DNA of 64,000 bases from Rotaria sp. Silwood1 (lineage: Eukaryota; Rotifera; Eurotatoria; Philodinida; Philodinidae), in NCBI GenBank assembly GCA_905250075.1, contig CAJNOP010000120.1:248001-312000 (forward strand), written 5' to 3'. Shown one piece after another: positions 1 to 13,100 of this stretch. Under the pieces are notes generated by a model that was not told the origin of the DNA, did no database searches, and worked only from the letters and a program-made list of their open reading frames with translations. The position numbers and the translations under genes are program-made. Each line of letters starts with the position of its first letter. The stretch's first letter is position 1.

Positions 1-25
1 TCTTTACAATTATATATTTAAATAG

Positions 26-2067
26 ATGGTCCAATTGGAAAGTGGTTTTCCAAATCGTTTTCGTTACCTAGTCATTGTTACATGTGTCGGAAGACAAGAA
101 ACAGAAGAGTAAAAAGAAAATATGATTAGTATTTATTTATTAATAATTAAAAATATTTGCTTATTGTATAGATCGGCTATTCTTGGTTTCGATGTTGGTA
201 CAAATGAGATTACAATCGGTATGACATTACCAATATGGGCCGATTTGGATATATCACTCGACGGTGATGGGTAAATTTCTTTGGATTTTTATCTATAACT
301 TTAAATATTATGAATTTTGATAAGAAAAAAAAAAGGCTAAACCTTGAAATTAGGTGATAAGTTTCTTTTTCCTCAAATATTATTATACATAATAACACAT
401 AGGAAATTTTCTAATCTACAGAAGGAAAATTTTATATTATAGAAAAAACTTTTTTTCTTTTTTATTTAGTGGTTTTAAATTAACTTCGTACGATCGATGT
501 CATATTTTCAAGCCGGTGAGCGTACAAGCTCTGTGGTAATTATTTAAAATTTATTTATTTATTTATTTATTTTTGTTTATATATTAATTAAATATTGAAA
601 TTTTATAGGACTGCTTATCAGAGTTTGCACAAAGCATCAAATCAAGCTCGTCTTTATAATTATATAGCTAATAATGGTATAACACATAGTTGGATTGAAT
701 ATTATCGTAATCCAGATATACGTTCAAATCAAATTTATGTTAATGAATGGAATCAAATGGATGATATTTTATCACATCGTAGTGATTCACCTCATTTATA
801 TCAACCGTATATTATCAAAAACAATATTGCATATATATATATCTAAATGAAAAAGATATTTTTGTTTTTGGTATTTTTTTTAGATTATCGTCAGATGAAG
901 AAACACTTCGTGCTAGAATACATGTTAAATTAAAAGAAATTATGTTACAAGTTGATCTTGATGAAGTGACATCGAAATTTGTAAGTTAAATTAATTAATG
1001 TTTGATTTTATTCTTTTGAAATTTTTGTAAAATTAAATATTTCGTTTTTTTTTTTTGAAGTTACGTGAACAATTAGAAAATGCCTTTCAAATGTCTTTAT
1101 CTCCTTATAAACAGTATATTGATGATGTTATGTTACAAATTCTTGCTCAAATGGATAAACCAACAATGATTTTACCATATTTATATCTTGGTTCAGAATG
1201 GAATGCATCAAATTTTGAAGAATTAAAAGCAAATAATATTGGTTATGTATTAAATGTTTCACGAGAAATAGATAATTTTTTTCCTGGTCATTTTAAATAT
1301 TTAAATGTTCGTGTACATGATCAGGATGATGCAGATTTATTAAAAGAATGGGAAAAAACATTTCGATTTATAAATGAAGCAAAGTATAATTATTAAATTC
1401 TTTAAAAAGAAACTTTATATATATATATTATTTTTCCTTTTTATAGAGCTAATAATCAATGTTGTTTAGTTCATTGTAAGATGGGTATTAGTCGATCTGC
1501 ATCGACGGTAAAATATCCAAAAGACAAAAAAAAAATACAATAAATAATTACTTATAAATTCATTAATTAATCTATTTTTTTTTTGTTTGTTGAAATTAGG
1601 TATTAGCATATCTTATGAAAGAAAACAATCATTCATTTGCTGATGCTTTGGAACATGTAAAAAAACGACGATCATGTATCAATCCAAATGGTGGTTTTAG
1701 AAATCAATTACTTATTTATGAAGGAATACTTGCGGCAAAGTAAAATAATTAAAAATTTGAAAATTTATTATTATTATTATTGTATTTTAGTAAAACATTT
1801 CGAAGTAAATTAAATGACAGTCAAACAATTACAACAACAATTGGAAAAAAAACAGTACCTATACAGACAATATCATCATCATCATCAATTGATACTAAAA
1901 ATACATCAAATATACCTGTTCAACGTTCATCATCATCAAATCCTATAGTTCTTATGCGAACACGATCTCCAAATAAATCAAATCCTATTGTTATTGCATC
2001 ACGACAAACATCTGAACCTTGTAAACAAACATCACATGTAACTACTCGACCAAATTCCATGATTTAG
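26..2067 (+). CDS. SSH: Slingshot-type cofilin phosphatase, 3' part (447 codons visible)
   Basis: Slingshot phosphatases dephosphorylate and so reactivate cofilin/ADF at the actin cytoskeleton. Exons read at 26-108, 172-270, 470-535, 609-806, 884-980, 1061-1383, 1447-1507, 1600-1739 and 1791-2067. They total 1344 nt in one frame. The order matches the family: an N-terminal SSH block ([35 protein letters not shown]), a DEK-like helix (LREQLENAF), then the dual-specificity phosphatase domain ([19 protein letters not shown]). The catalytic P-loop is HCKMGISRS, with Cys and Arg present. A Ser/Thr-rich, low-complexity tail follows and ends at the stop at 2065-2067. The exon at 26 begins with ATG but follows an acceptor (tag) and lies inside the conserved domain, so the true start is upstream of the window. 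The introns are 50-200 nt. Family identity is very secure. Confidence 0.93.
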
Positions 2068-2990
2068 TTAATTAATTTATTTTATTTTTTTTTGTTGTTT
2101 CATGTTTTTTCTTATTCTTTTTCTCTTGTATGTTCTTCTTCTGTCTCTTTATTTGGACATACGGAAAGAAAATCGTTTTTTTGTATGTATAGAATCTTCT
2201 TCTTCTTTTTTTTCGTCTTGGAATGATACAATTTCTTGCTCTCTTTCTTTTTTCGTTCTACTATATATGTTTGTGTGTTTTTTTTTCTGTAATATCAAAT
2301 AACTGACAAAAGTTTCTTTCCATCATAAAAAAAAAAAAAGAAAACGAGTAAATATTTAAAAAAGGAAAAAACACTGCGATTTATTTATGATAATTGGTTG
2401 ATTTATGTGTTGCTGTTGTTGTTTTTTTTTATTATTTAAAAGAACAAAATATCAAGACAGAAAATATATGAAATAGAAATATTATAAAAGTATATCATAT
2501 ATCTTTGAAGAAACAAGTCAATTCGGATAAGTTTATTAATAATGAATCGATAGAAGTTATGTAGAATTCAATTAATCTTTGTTATATTTATTCATTACTA
2601 ATCATAGATACAGAAGAATTTTTCGCAAAAAAAAAAACTCATATCAATACAAAATTATAAACAATAAAATCATGTCATTTGATGATTATTATGAATAGAG
2701 ACGAATGTGCTAACTTTCATAAGCATTTGAAATTGTATGATTTCAAGTATGGCAATAAATGATTCAATATATTGATTATTTTTTTTTTTTGACTTCGACG
2801 ACTTCAAAAAAATCAGAATTCTTCGAAAAAAAAAATTACAAAAGTTTGATGATTATAAAAGGAAGTCAATGGCATTCAGAAAAATTTTTGTTTTCAATTG
2901 AAAATATTTTATTATCGTGCTTATTTATTATCATATGACTTAAAATAAAATACTCTTGATATGAAATTATACAAGTAAAAATAATAAAAA
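2068..2990. other. Gene-free gap between convergent genes
   Basis: This is the space between the stop of Slingshot (+) and the stop of the CDF transporter (-). It is T-rich then A-rich with homopolymer runs and probably holds both 3' UTRs. I see no convincing coding exon or repeat in it. Confidence 0.7.
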
Positions 2991-5202
2991 TTAAACGACT
3001 TTATGTTCACTAGATGGCATATGTGAAAATTCAAAATCGAGATGAACAAAAGCTCGTTCAATATCATTAATAGATTCCAATTGATTTTGTAATTCTTCAC
3101 CAATGTCATGAGCCATAGCAAGTGGCATCGATCCTGGTAAACCAATATCAACTTCAACAAAAAAATTCGTACCATGATGAGCAGCTTGAATACAATCAAT
3201 TTTTTTGACAACATCAGGACGATAATTATAAACGACATGAGTAAGTCGTTGAAGAAAAAAAGGTTCAGCCGTAAGACCTGATAGACGACGTACTTGTCCT
3301 ACGAATAAGAAAAAAAATAGAAACGATCATAGAATCAACTAAAAATTTTATTTTAAACATATAAATGAAATTTAAAAACAAATAATTCAATTCAGCTATT
3401 GTAATCAAAAGAAAATCTATTGATATTTACTGTTTGCTTGCAAGATCCAAGCAATAATAATATACACTGAAATAAGAATAGCACCAACTGGATCGACTAC
3501 AATAGCTTCTTTCTTGAGTTTACCATGCAAAGCATTTGAACCTAAAAATAAATCAATATAAATATATATACATTTCAAATAACTTTATAATTTTTGTTTT
3601 TATAAATTTATGAAAACATATACATTAAATCTTATTTCATCGATTTTGATTATGAATAATATCAAAAAAAAAATAATAATAATAAATCATACCAATAAGT
3701 CCACAAACAAGTGCAACAATATTCGATGCTACATCATTTCGACTATCTTCTGCTAATGCATACATTGTTGGATTTTTAATTCGATAACATAAGACGAATA
3801 GAACTGCTTTAGAGACTTGAAATTAGAGAACATATTATGTTTTCATAAAATAATAAAGAAAATGAAATTTACCAATCGTAAGAACCATAGCTATTATAGG
3901 TACTATGCTCATGTCTAAATGTGGTAACGTTTTTGTTGATGAAGCATTATGTTGATGTGTGAAATATTCAATGTCTTGATCTAAAGTTTCGGCACTTTCA
4001 AAAATAACTTGTACACTTGCTGAACACATTATTACAGATAGAATAACAATTGATATTGGTTCAAGACGTGTTCGTCCTAGGAAAAAAAAACTCAACGTCG
4101 TAATTTATCATTACATTTTATAAAAAATAATAATAATAATAACCTCCAGGATATTTATAAGCATCTCGTTTTTTAATTTTTCGAGCTGTCCAAATCAGAA
4201 TTAAACTAGTTAAAAGATCAACAATACTATCAACAACTGAAGAAATAACCGAAAGTGATCTTGATATTACTGCACCAACTATTTTGATAATGACAAGAAT
4301 CTTTAATGAAAAATTAAATTATAATTAGTCAAATTGATACTCAAAAAAACAACAGACAATGTTGGTGACTAAAGTTATCATAACCAACAGTTTTATTGTT
4401 CGTTTATGCCGTTTTTGATAAGCCGTGTCATGATCTTTAGCTTCATCACTTTTTGGTAAGAGAATATCTTCAATAGATGTTATTAAGTCCAATTGATCTT
4501 CATAAAATTCTCTAAAATCAATGAAAACATACTTAGAATATAGCAGACTCTATCTCATTCGTTAAATATTATCTAATTTCTCTACTTATTCTTTTTTTTT
4601 TCTAAATTAAAAAACTCAATATGAAATAGTAAATCAATTCAAATTTTTTCCATTAATCTTTATCTACTTTTTCTTTCATAGAAAAAATATTTCGCAAAAA
4701 AAAGTATCAATTTTCGATTTTAATGTATTTTTAAATTTTTGGAATATTATTCATTTTCTTATTTAACAAATATTTTTATCATTTTTTTTTAATAATAAAA
4801 TCACATATATTTTTAAATATTGAAATGATTCATTTCAACAACAATAACAACACATTATCAAAATATTCAGTTAAAACATATTATTAATAAAGTAGAATTC
4901 TTTATATGAAACTACCTGACTTTTTTTGGAAGAGATTTATCATCCGGTTTACATAAAGGTTTAAAGGATTGTATATGTTCTAAAGAACCATAGTTTGATG
5001 AAGGAACAGACAATGTTGGTTCATTGTCGATATTTTCCATTTCATGAACAAAACCAGCATTACTACTTCTTCGCGATGATCGTTGATGAGCCATTAGAAA
5101 ACGAAGAGGTCGTGTCGAATTCGGTGCATTGCTACTAGAAGATGAACGTTTTTGATTTTTTTCTGGTAATACTCGTGATTTATCAGACTCTGAAGTATCC
5201 AT
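2991..5202 (-). CDS. Cation diffusion facilitator (CDF/MTP-type) metal transporter
   Basis: A membrane antiporter that moves divalent metal out of the cytosol. Exons on the minus strand: 5202-4916, 4511-4358, 4300-4144, 4076-3873, 3815-3693, 3541-3431 and 3298-2991. They total 1344 nt, giving 447 aa. A Ser-rich cytosolic N-terminus of about 100 residues is followed by six membrane segments and a cytosolic C-terminal domain (VKKIDCIQAAHHG, FFVEVDIGLPG, AFVHLDFEFSH). The metal-site motifs are DSIVD in TM2 (SSVVDSIVDLL) and DSRND in TM5 (LAEDSRNDVAS). DxxxD in both is the pattern known for Mn-type CDFs; Zn-type members carry HxxxD. Mn preference is therefore an inference. The exon 2/3 junction uses a weak donor (GTCTGT) and is the least certain boundary. 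The start is the first ATG of an open exon, with no acceptor just before it. Confidence 0.9.
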
Positions 5203-5813
5203 TTATAAATCAAAATGTACTTAGTGATTAACCGATTTGTATTAATGATTTTTTCAGGTGTTTAGTTTTTTTTATAGTAAATCTTGTCATTTGTACATTT
5301 TCTGTTTATTCTTCACTTATATGTATTTTGTATATGTGATCATTAAACCTTGACGTACTTATCAAAAGCAATAACAGAAACGAAAAGCTTTTACTACCTA
5401 AAAATCTGTCTAATATGAGTAAAAAATAAAGACTATTGATCATTCAGTGATGCTTTATTCGTATATATATATATATCTATATATACATTAAAATAAGTCA
5501 AACAGTACAGTGCAAAAATTATTCACTTACGCAATATTTCCGGAGTTGTTCATTGAAGTTTTCATAAAATGGGTTTACTTCTTTCACAAAAAACGTTTTT
5601 TTTTTCTTCTCTTTTCATATACTTATTTTCTTGTTTAATATCAAATAGTTAACAAAAATTTTGAAAAAAAAAAAGAAAGCAGAAATAACAGACAAAAAAA
5701 CAAAAAAAATCCATCTACTGATTTGATTGTTTCATCTATTATTTCAAAAAGAAGTTATATATATATACAACAAGCAGAATTTATTTATTTTGTTTTTGTT
5801 TTCTAATTTCTAA
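5203..5813. other. Gene-free gap, promoter side of the CDF gene
   Basis: It lies upstream of the CDF start and downstream of the PARP-domain stop. It contains a TA-dinucleotide tract near 5463-5486 and A/T homopolymers. No coding exon was recognised. Confidence 0.6.
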
Positions 5814-8800
5814 TCACCGATAAGTTATCAAATATTCAGCATAAGCTTGTGAATCATGATATGTTACTAAAAGAAAAAAATGAAACAACAAAAAGGCAAT
5901 TTAAAACCAATACTACATTAAAAAAAAAAGACAAAATGATTATTAAAACATACCAAAAATACCTTGACCATCACCAGTAGTATCGTAACCAGATGGTGGA
6001 ACACGCATACCGGAATTTCCTTGAGTTGTATTACCAACAAGAACTCGAGCTAATAGATAAAAACATAAATCTTATATCGTATAATATAACAATTATTTAC
6101 CAAGAAACATTCGTCGGATACCATTACGATCAGGTAATGCATAACTATGACTGTACAATGAATCACGTGCAAAATAACAACCTTGTCCAAAAGCTGCAGC
6201 TAAAAACAAAAACGAAAATTAATCCAGAATTATTTATTTATCTTCTTTCTTTGCAGATTTAACTAACCATGTTGACCAGCATATGAACGATTAAAACATT
6301 CGACTTCAATATTTTTCGATGATCGTTCATCACAACCTAGAAAAAATTCATATAGAATCAAATTAATTAATTTATTTATTTACCATGAAAAAGCCATTGT
6401 TCAGTTTGTTTGCCTAATTTTTGTCGAAATTCACATTCATGTGCTGAATATTGTTTATACCATCGTTGATTTTGTATTCGTTCTATTTGAAGTATATTCG
6501 GTATACCATTACCATTAGGGGCAGTAGAACGTGGTGCACGAGATACTTTTGGAACCTTTAAAGTCAATGGATTTGGACCAGTTGGATTTGCATAGGAATT
6601 ATTGGATCGATATATTTGTTGTGGAAGAAAAGGAACAGAAGAAGGAGCAGGTAATGATGGTGGCAATGGTGGTGGTTGGGATGTATGAACCATTGTGTTT
6701 GTTCCAAGAGGCAAGGAATATGGTAAAGTTCCAAAATTATGATTTGGTGGTAGTTGGTTTGCTACAGACATATTGTTATTAGTAATAGGAACTTGTATAG
6801 GACCGAATTGTTGCAATAATCCAGGTGGAAAATATGATTGAGGAGAACTATTTATTGGTGGAACAAAAACTGAAGATGGTGGTGGTGGTGGTGGTAGGGG
6901 AGGCCGTATTGGCATTGGAGGAGGAGCAGGAACAGGAGCAGCATGTTGGTTTTTTAATTTTGTCCAACTTTGATGAAATTTATCAGCTACAAATATATAT
7001 TCTGTTGATTGTGGATGGAGTACATGACGAGAAAAATTTATTAACATTGGTAATGCCCAATATTTAGGTAAACATTGTTGTTGATCCAAAAATAATAAAT
7101 CAAAATCATCATTGTTATTATTATAATTATTATTATTATTATTTGTTATCTATATAAATGACAATTCAATAATAAATAAATTCTTGTACAAGAAATTTAC
7201 CTGATTACTTATTTGTCTATTAAAATGTATTGCATGTTCAGATTCAAATAATTTTCCTTGTTGATATAATTGTATAGTTTGAATTTCGGCAGGTGCTAAA
7301 CGTAAATTTGATAAATCATTATGTTTTATTGGACTACGACAAAGCAGACAAACTAAAAAAAGGAAAAATAAAATATATAAATCGTTTATATTTGTGTTTT
7401 TATTCATATTAATAATATAAATAAGTAAATAAATAGACAACTAACTAAGTATTTCATTTGTTGTTGTTCGTTGTCGATTCATTTCATTAGCAAAACAATC
7501 ATAACATATTTTACAATTACAATGTAATACAAATATATTTCCATATGAATGTTGTTTTGAACATAAATCACATTTACGACGAGCTGTATCATTATTATTT
7601 GTTATTATTGTATCATTTTGTTGTTGAACAATAGGTTGTATATCATCTGTATCTTCTGCACCATAAAGATTGCTATATAATTCGAAAACTTTTTTACTTT
7701 GATAATTTTGAAATAAAAGAATTTCTTCATTAGTTAATACACGAGTTTCAGATAAATCTTTATCTTGTAAATGATAACTACATTGATGACATGTCAATAC
7801 TTGATCATTGTTCATCTTTAAGAAAAAAAACAAAACACTATTTTTTATATAAATTTCTTTTATTTTAAGAAATTAATTAAAAATTAGGTTAGTTCTATTG
7901 AAGTTTCTGGTGAATTCAGTATATCCTATGGATATACACTCTCAAAAAGTTTTAAATCGTCTACTTGTTAGAAAGGAAATCTGGATTAAATGTTGGCTCT
8001 AATGTTTAAGGACAACTATTGTATTTGTTCAATACCTAGACACAAAAAGGTACTTCTTGCTACTTTCAATTCGAGAAAATAATCATCAGTTTGAAACTAA
8101 GGACACGGAAGCGTATCAGATGTATTTGAATGTTTCGAACACTTATTATGATTGTTTTGTCGTTATTTCAAGCATTCTGCATTTGAATTAGTTTCGAGCA
8201 GAATTTCCCGAAAGGAGTAACTTTCTAAAACTCAATAACACATGATCTACAGATAAATCATGCATATTGACAGAGGCGACGCGAAGAGGTCAGAACAAGG
8301 GGGAGAGGGGTACACAAAAATCGGAGAAAGTAGCCTAAAATTTGTCCGATTATACTTTTCCAAAATCGAAGAAAACTCTTTAATAATCTCTCTAAATTAG
8401 GAGAAAATCTGAACCAGAATTCTCAAAGCAGGGGGGGTACTCTCCCCCCGTTCGCGCTGCCCCTGTATATTGAAAAGTGAATGTTCAACGGTTAGAAGAG
8501 AGAGGACTCAGCAAAATTACAATTTTGAACGGAAGATTTTTTTAAATATGTTCCATTGTTTAATGTTTCTCATGACTATGATTTCTCATAAATAAACTTA
8601 CTTGATTTTGTAGACGTTGTTTATAACATAATAAACATAATGAATGATTATCCAAACAATTAATAAAATAAAATTCATCTGATCGTATTGTATTTTTACA
8701 TACATCACAAGTTTCTTTTGAAAGACCTATTTTATAAGAAAAAATAAAAATAAAAAAAAAAAATAATAATTGATATATATAATTAGAATTAAAATAATTA

Positions 8801-9665
8801 TAAAACTATACCATTTGTTTGATTAAATTGTTCTATCATTTCATAAATATCAATAGATCTTCGATTTTTTCGTTGCCATGAACAAATAAATGATTTAATA
8901 AGTTTTTCATCAATATTTGGATTTTGTAAATGTTTATATAAAAATTTAGCTAATGTTGAATTATCATCATTGGTACATATTAACATATGTTGTTCATAAT
9001 CATTCATTAAAACAGGACAATAACATATTTCACATGGAATTGTTAATGAACGTCCTAGACATTCATTATTATGTATAAAAAAATCATGTTGATCAATATA
9101 TAAATCACATTTATCACATTTTATACGAAAATTATCTATTTTATTATTTTTATCTATATTAATTTGAATTAATTGAAGAAGAATTTGATGATCTTTTATA
9201 GTAATTGGTAAATCATCAAGATCATCATTTTTTAATAAATAACCACAATTAACTGCTAAACATATTGGTGGTGTTTTTGTCTATAAAATATGAATAAGTT
9301 ATTAAATATTTAAAGTTTTTTATTTCGTCTACCTGAATATGTTTTTTTGTCCAATTAAAAATACAATTTAAACAAAAATCATGTAATGATGGACAATTAA
9401 ATGTTCGTAATAATACTTCTTGTTTTCCACATGATTTACATTCATCTTTATTTTCTTTAATATCATCAGATACTAAATCAATTAAAACGGGTGATGATTT
9501 ATTAGGAAAAGATAAATGAGAATTAGGTGATGGACAATGACGTTTGGTTGGTGGCGATAAATGATCTGACTCAGTACTATCATCATTTGAATTATTCAAA
9601 TCAGTTTTTGAAGATAACTGATTCATATTATCATCTAAAATTGTAATTTCTATTAGATTCATCAT
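5814..9665 (-). CDS. Multi-zinc-finger protein with C-terminal mono-ADP-ribosyltransferase (PARP) domain
   Basis: Ten exons: 9665-9333, 9280-8812, 8726-8602, 7815-7446, 7352-7201, 7149-6384, 6336-6268, 6199-6101, 6049-5954 and 5866-5814. They total 2532 nt, giving 843 aa in one frame. The N-terminal half has repeated Cys/His clusters: a RING-like C-x2-C set (CKSCGKQ, HDFCLNC), a TRAF-like stretch (CDKCDLY, IPCEICYCPVL), CDVC/CLLCY, then CDLCSK/CNCKICYDC/CLLC. A Pro-rich linker with PPPPPPP follows, then the catalytic domain (QWLFHG, FGQGCYFARDS, MFLARVLVGN, AYAEYLITY). The triad reads H (LFHG), Y (CYFA) and I (GIFVTY). Ile in place of the catalytic Glu is typical of mono-ART PARPs (PARP10/14-like), so transfer of single ADP-ribose is inferred. 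The third intron (787 nt) holds a MITE. An alternative is two genes split at that intron, since exon 4 begins with ATG; the preserved frame favours one gene. Confidence 0.82.
8271..8465. mobile_element. hAT-type MITE (195 bp) in an intron of the PARP gene
   Basis: The ends are imperfect inverted repeats: CAGAGGCGACGCGAA at the left and, read inward from the right, CAGGGGCAGCGCGAA. The flanks carry an 8-bp direct repeat that matches at 7 of 8 positions (CATATTGA at 8263-8270, TATATTGA at 8466-8473). An 8-bp target duplication and CAGRGGC termini are hAT features. The interior is much richer in G runs than its surroundings and has no ORF, so the element is non-autonomous. Confidence 0.8.
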
Positions 9666-10126
9666 TGGGAAAGAATAAATTAAAGTAAAACAAAAAAAAT
9701 GGAAGTGAATTTCATATAAATTTAAAAACTGGAATTGACATTTTCAAAACAGTATGCCTATTAATTGATCTAAGTTCAATACAAAGAATAAAATATATTT
9801 TTCTTGTTTAATGTACCCTTTAGTATTGCAAGAAATGTCAATAATATTTTTTTCTTCCAACTATCATCTTTCTTTTTTTTTCGTTATGTTTTCTCTGACT
9901 CATATGCATATGATTCTCTTGTCATCATTCGTCAATTAAGAATGAAAATTTCTTTCGAATTTCAATAGATCACTAGCGATATCTATCAAATTTCAATGTT
10001 TAAAAGAATATGAGAACAAAAAAAAAAAAAAAAAAGAAAAATCAATCAGAAAATATTACATAATAATAAAAGACAAACATTTATTCTAATGATAGAAAGG
10101 ATGACAATATGAAATAAGAAAAATGT
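9666..10126. other. Gap: promoter side of the PARP gene, 3' side of nidogen
   Basis: 461 nt with poly(A) around 10019-10035 and poly-pyrimidine runs. No exon was recognised. It must hold the 5' flank of the zinc-finger/PARP gene and the 3' UTR of nidogen. Confidence 0.6.
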
Positions 10127-13100
10127 CTAGCCAAATTGAGGTGGTGGTGGTGGTGGTGGTCGTTCACGAAGAAGACATTGTAAACCAGCATTATCAGCAC
10201 ATTGACAAATACGTTTAGCACGAAGACTTAAATTTGGTAAACATAATTGACCAACCGTACAATCATTATTTTCACTACAAACATTGTTAACTAAAAAAAA
10301 CAAAAGACAAATAAAAAAAGGTGTCACATGAATTTCTTTACTATCAATTGGACATGAATTTTTCACTGCAATTAATCCATATAATTTTCCATTTCCACCA
10401 GATGGTAAAAGAACACTATCTGGTGTATGACTTGGTGTTTTATCAATTCGACCAATTTTATTTCTAAATATTCGAAAAACAAAAGAATTCAAAAGAAAAT
10501 TTTTTTTTTATGTAAATTATTTACGTTGACCAATCTGTCCAATATGCATATTCAAGTCCATCACTAAGACCAAATATCATTGTTGTTTGATCAGCTAAAA
10601 TTATACGTCGATTTGATCCATCATCTCTTACACATTCAATTGTTTTCATTTTTGCATCTCCCCAACATAATTCTCGTCGATGATGATCATAATAAAGACC
10701 ATTAGGTAAACCAAGTTTATCAGAAACAAGAATTTTACGTTCACTACCATCCATATTAGCACGTTCAATACGAGGATTTTGTCGATTCCAATCTGTCCAA
10801 AAGATATATCTTTAAAAAAAATAAAATAATATATTATATCTTGATTTTTTTATATTATTTTTAATTCTATTTCAACAAACCCAAGTTCTGGATTCACAGC
10901 AATACCACGTGGATTTTGAATATTTTTATCAAGAAGAACTTTTCTTAGACTACCATCTAGTTTAGCTACTTCTACACGTTTTAATAATGAATCTGTCCAA
11001 AATACTAAACGTGATACCCAATCAACAGCAATACCTTCAGGACTTCCAAGTCCTATAATTAGACAAAACGAATTTTCTTATGATTTATATATATATATAT
11101 ATTTTTATTCTTTATTACCACTAAGAATTATTTTTTGCTCACTACCATCATATTTCATTCGTTGTATTGTCTTTCCTGATGTATCAGTAAAATAAACAAA
11201 TTGTTGACGACAATCAATTGAAATACCCACAGCACGCATTCCTATATTTATACATATACATCATGTGTTTTTTTTTTATTATTGTTTTAATAGAATTTTT
11301 CTTTATTCTACTTACGTGGTACATAAAGAATACGATTATCATTATTAGTTGTTAAACCTGATGCTGTTAAAGGTACTTTTAAAATTGTTTGTCCTTGATT
11401 AACAATTAAAAATTGTTCTTTGGGTCCACCAAGTGTTTCAGCACAACTATATTTCAAATTGATCATTATTTTTAATTCAACAAAAAACAAATAGCTTACT
11501 GTATTCCATCACCAACAAAACCTTCTCGACATGAACAAACATTATCTTGTAAAATTGAATCATAAACACAAGCAGCTGATGGTGAACATATTGTAGTATT
11601 TTCAACACAAGAATCTAATATTGAAAATTAAAATAAAAAAATTTATTTTTTATTTTTTTTTGTCTAAATAAATTTCTTACGTTCATGTCGACATATTATT
11701 CCATCACCTTTATAACCAGTTCGACATAAACATACATGTCGATCTATACGTTCATTATATACACATTGAGCATTAATATGACATTTATTTTCAATATTAC
11801 ATGAAACTACTAAAAAAAGATAAAACAACAAGTTTAATACATTTTATTTTTTCTTTTCATTATATTACCATCTTTAACACAAGTAGAAAATGTTGTACCA
11901 TCATTAAGATATCCTGGATCACAAACACATTTACTAAAACCTGGTCGTTGTTCATCAGGTAAACAATGTGCATTATATCCACAATCACCATCGGATGAAC
12001 AAAAATGTGCAGTACATGAATATCCATCACCATAAAAACCTATTTAATAATAAGAAAAACAACTATTTGATTATAATTTGAATTTCTATATGCAAACCTG
12101 GTTTACATATACATTCATATTTTTGTGTATTTTCATTAATAAGACAATTAGCATTTGTATCACAATTATAATATTCATTACATTGTTTTGGTTTACAAAT
12201 AGATTTATAATTTCCATGTAGATGATTTTCATGATCATCAGTCATTTGCCAACCTTCTTTACATAAACAACGTGCTTGTCTTGTATGTGGATCTTGTATA
12301 CATGTTGAAAATTGTGGACAAATTTTTGTTGTACATGTTTCAACTAAATAAAATTTTTTTTTTTTTCTTTTATTATCTTTCCGTTCTTCATAGTAAAAAA
12401 ATAAATTCTTATTTCTCACCTTCATTATTAATAGGTTTACAGAAAAATCCATTTCCAATATAATTTTGTTTACATTCACATGTAAAATTTCCATATGTAT
12501 TTGTACATATAGCATTTGAATGACATGGTGATTGAATACATTCATTAATATCTTTGTAAAACAAAAAAAAAAAAGAAAAACAAACATATTAGAAGAAGAT
12601 ACATATTTAGTTTTTATTATGTTTCAAGTTTTTACCATCACAACGACGTACACCATCACCAATAAAACCTGAATTACATTTACATTCATATGAATTTTGT
12701 TCTAAATTTGGTATACATTGAGCAAAACCATGACAAGGTGATGAATCACATGGATCAAACTTGGGAGCTAGATATAAATAGGTGTGTACTTTTGTTTTTT
12801 TTTATATATTAAATTATATTGATATTAACACATACCTTGAGTACCAAATTTACTAATAGAAAAAAATCGAATAGTTGTATCTTCAATTGAATGATAAATA
12901 TGATTATCATGATTGGATACAACAATTTCTTTTGCTGATCGATGTGGATTATGTAGACATTCATAAAATGTTAAACTATCTTCAATTTCATAACTCATAT
13001 TATAAGTAACAGTTGAATTAGTATCAATTTTTGATATTAATGTATAAGTTGATAATGATTTTGCATCATAATGACCTATACAATATTTTTTTTTTATAAA

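Noticed and set aside
7446..7815. Separate gene start at the ATG 7815, splitting the PARP protein
   Set aside because: The ATG follows an acceptor and the frame continues from exon 3; one gene is simpler, though not proven.
10291..10341. Apparent 17-residue hydrophobic insert in nidogen
   Set aside because: It has GT and AG ends, 51 nt length and a pyrimidine tract; it is an intron without an in-frame stop.
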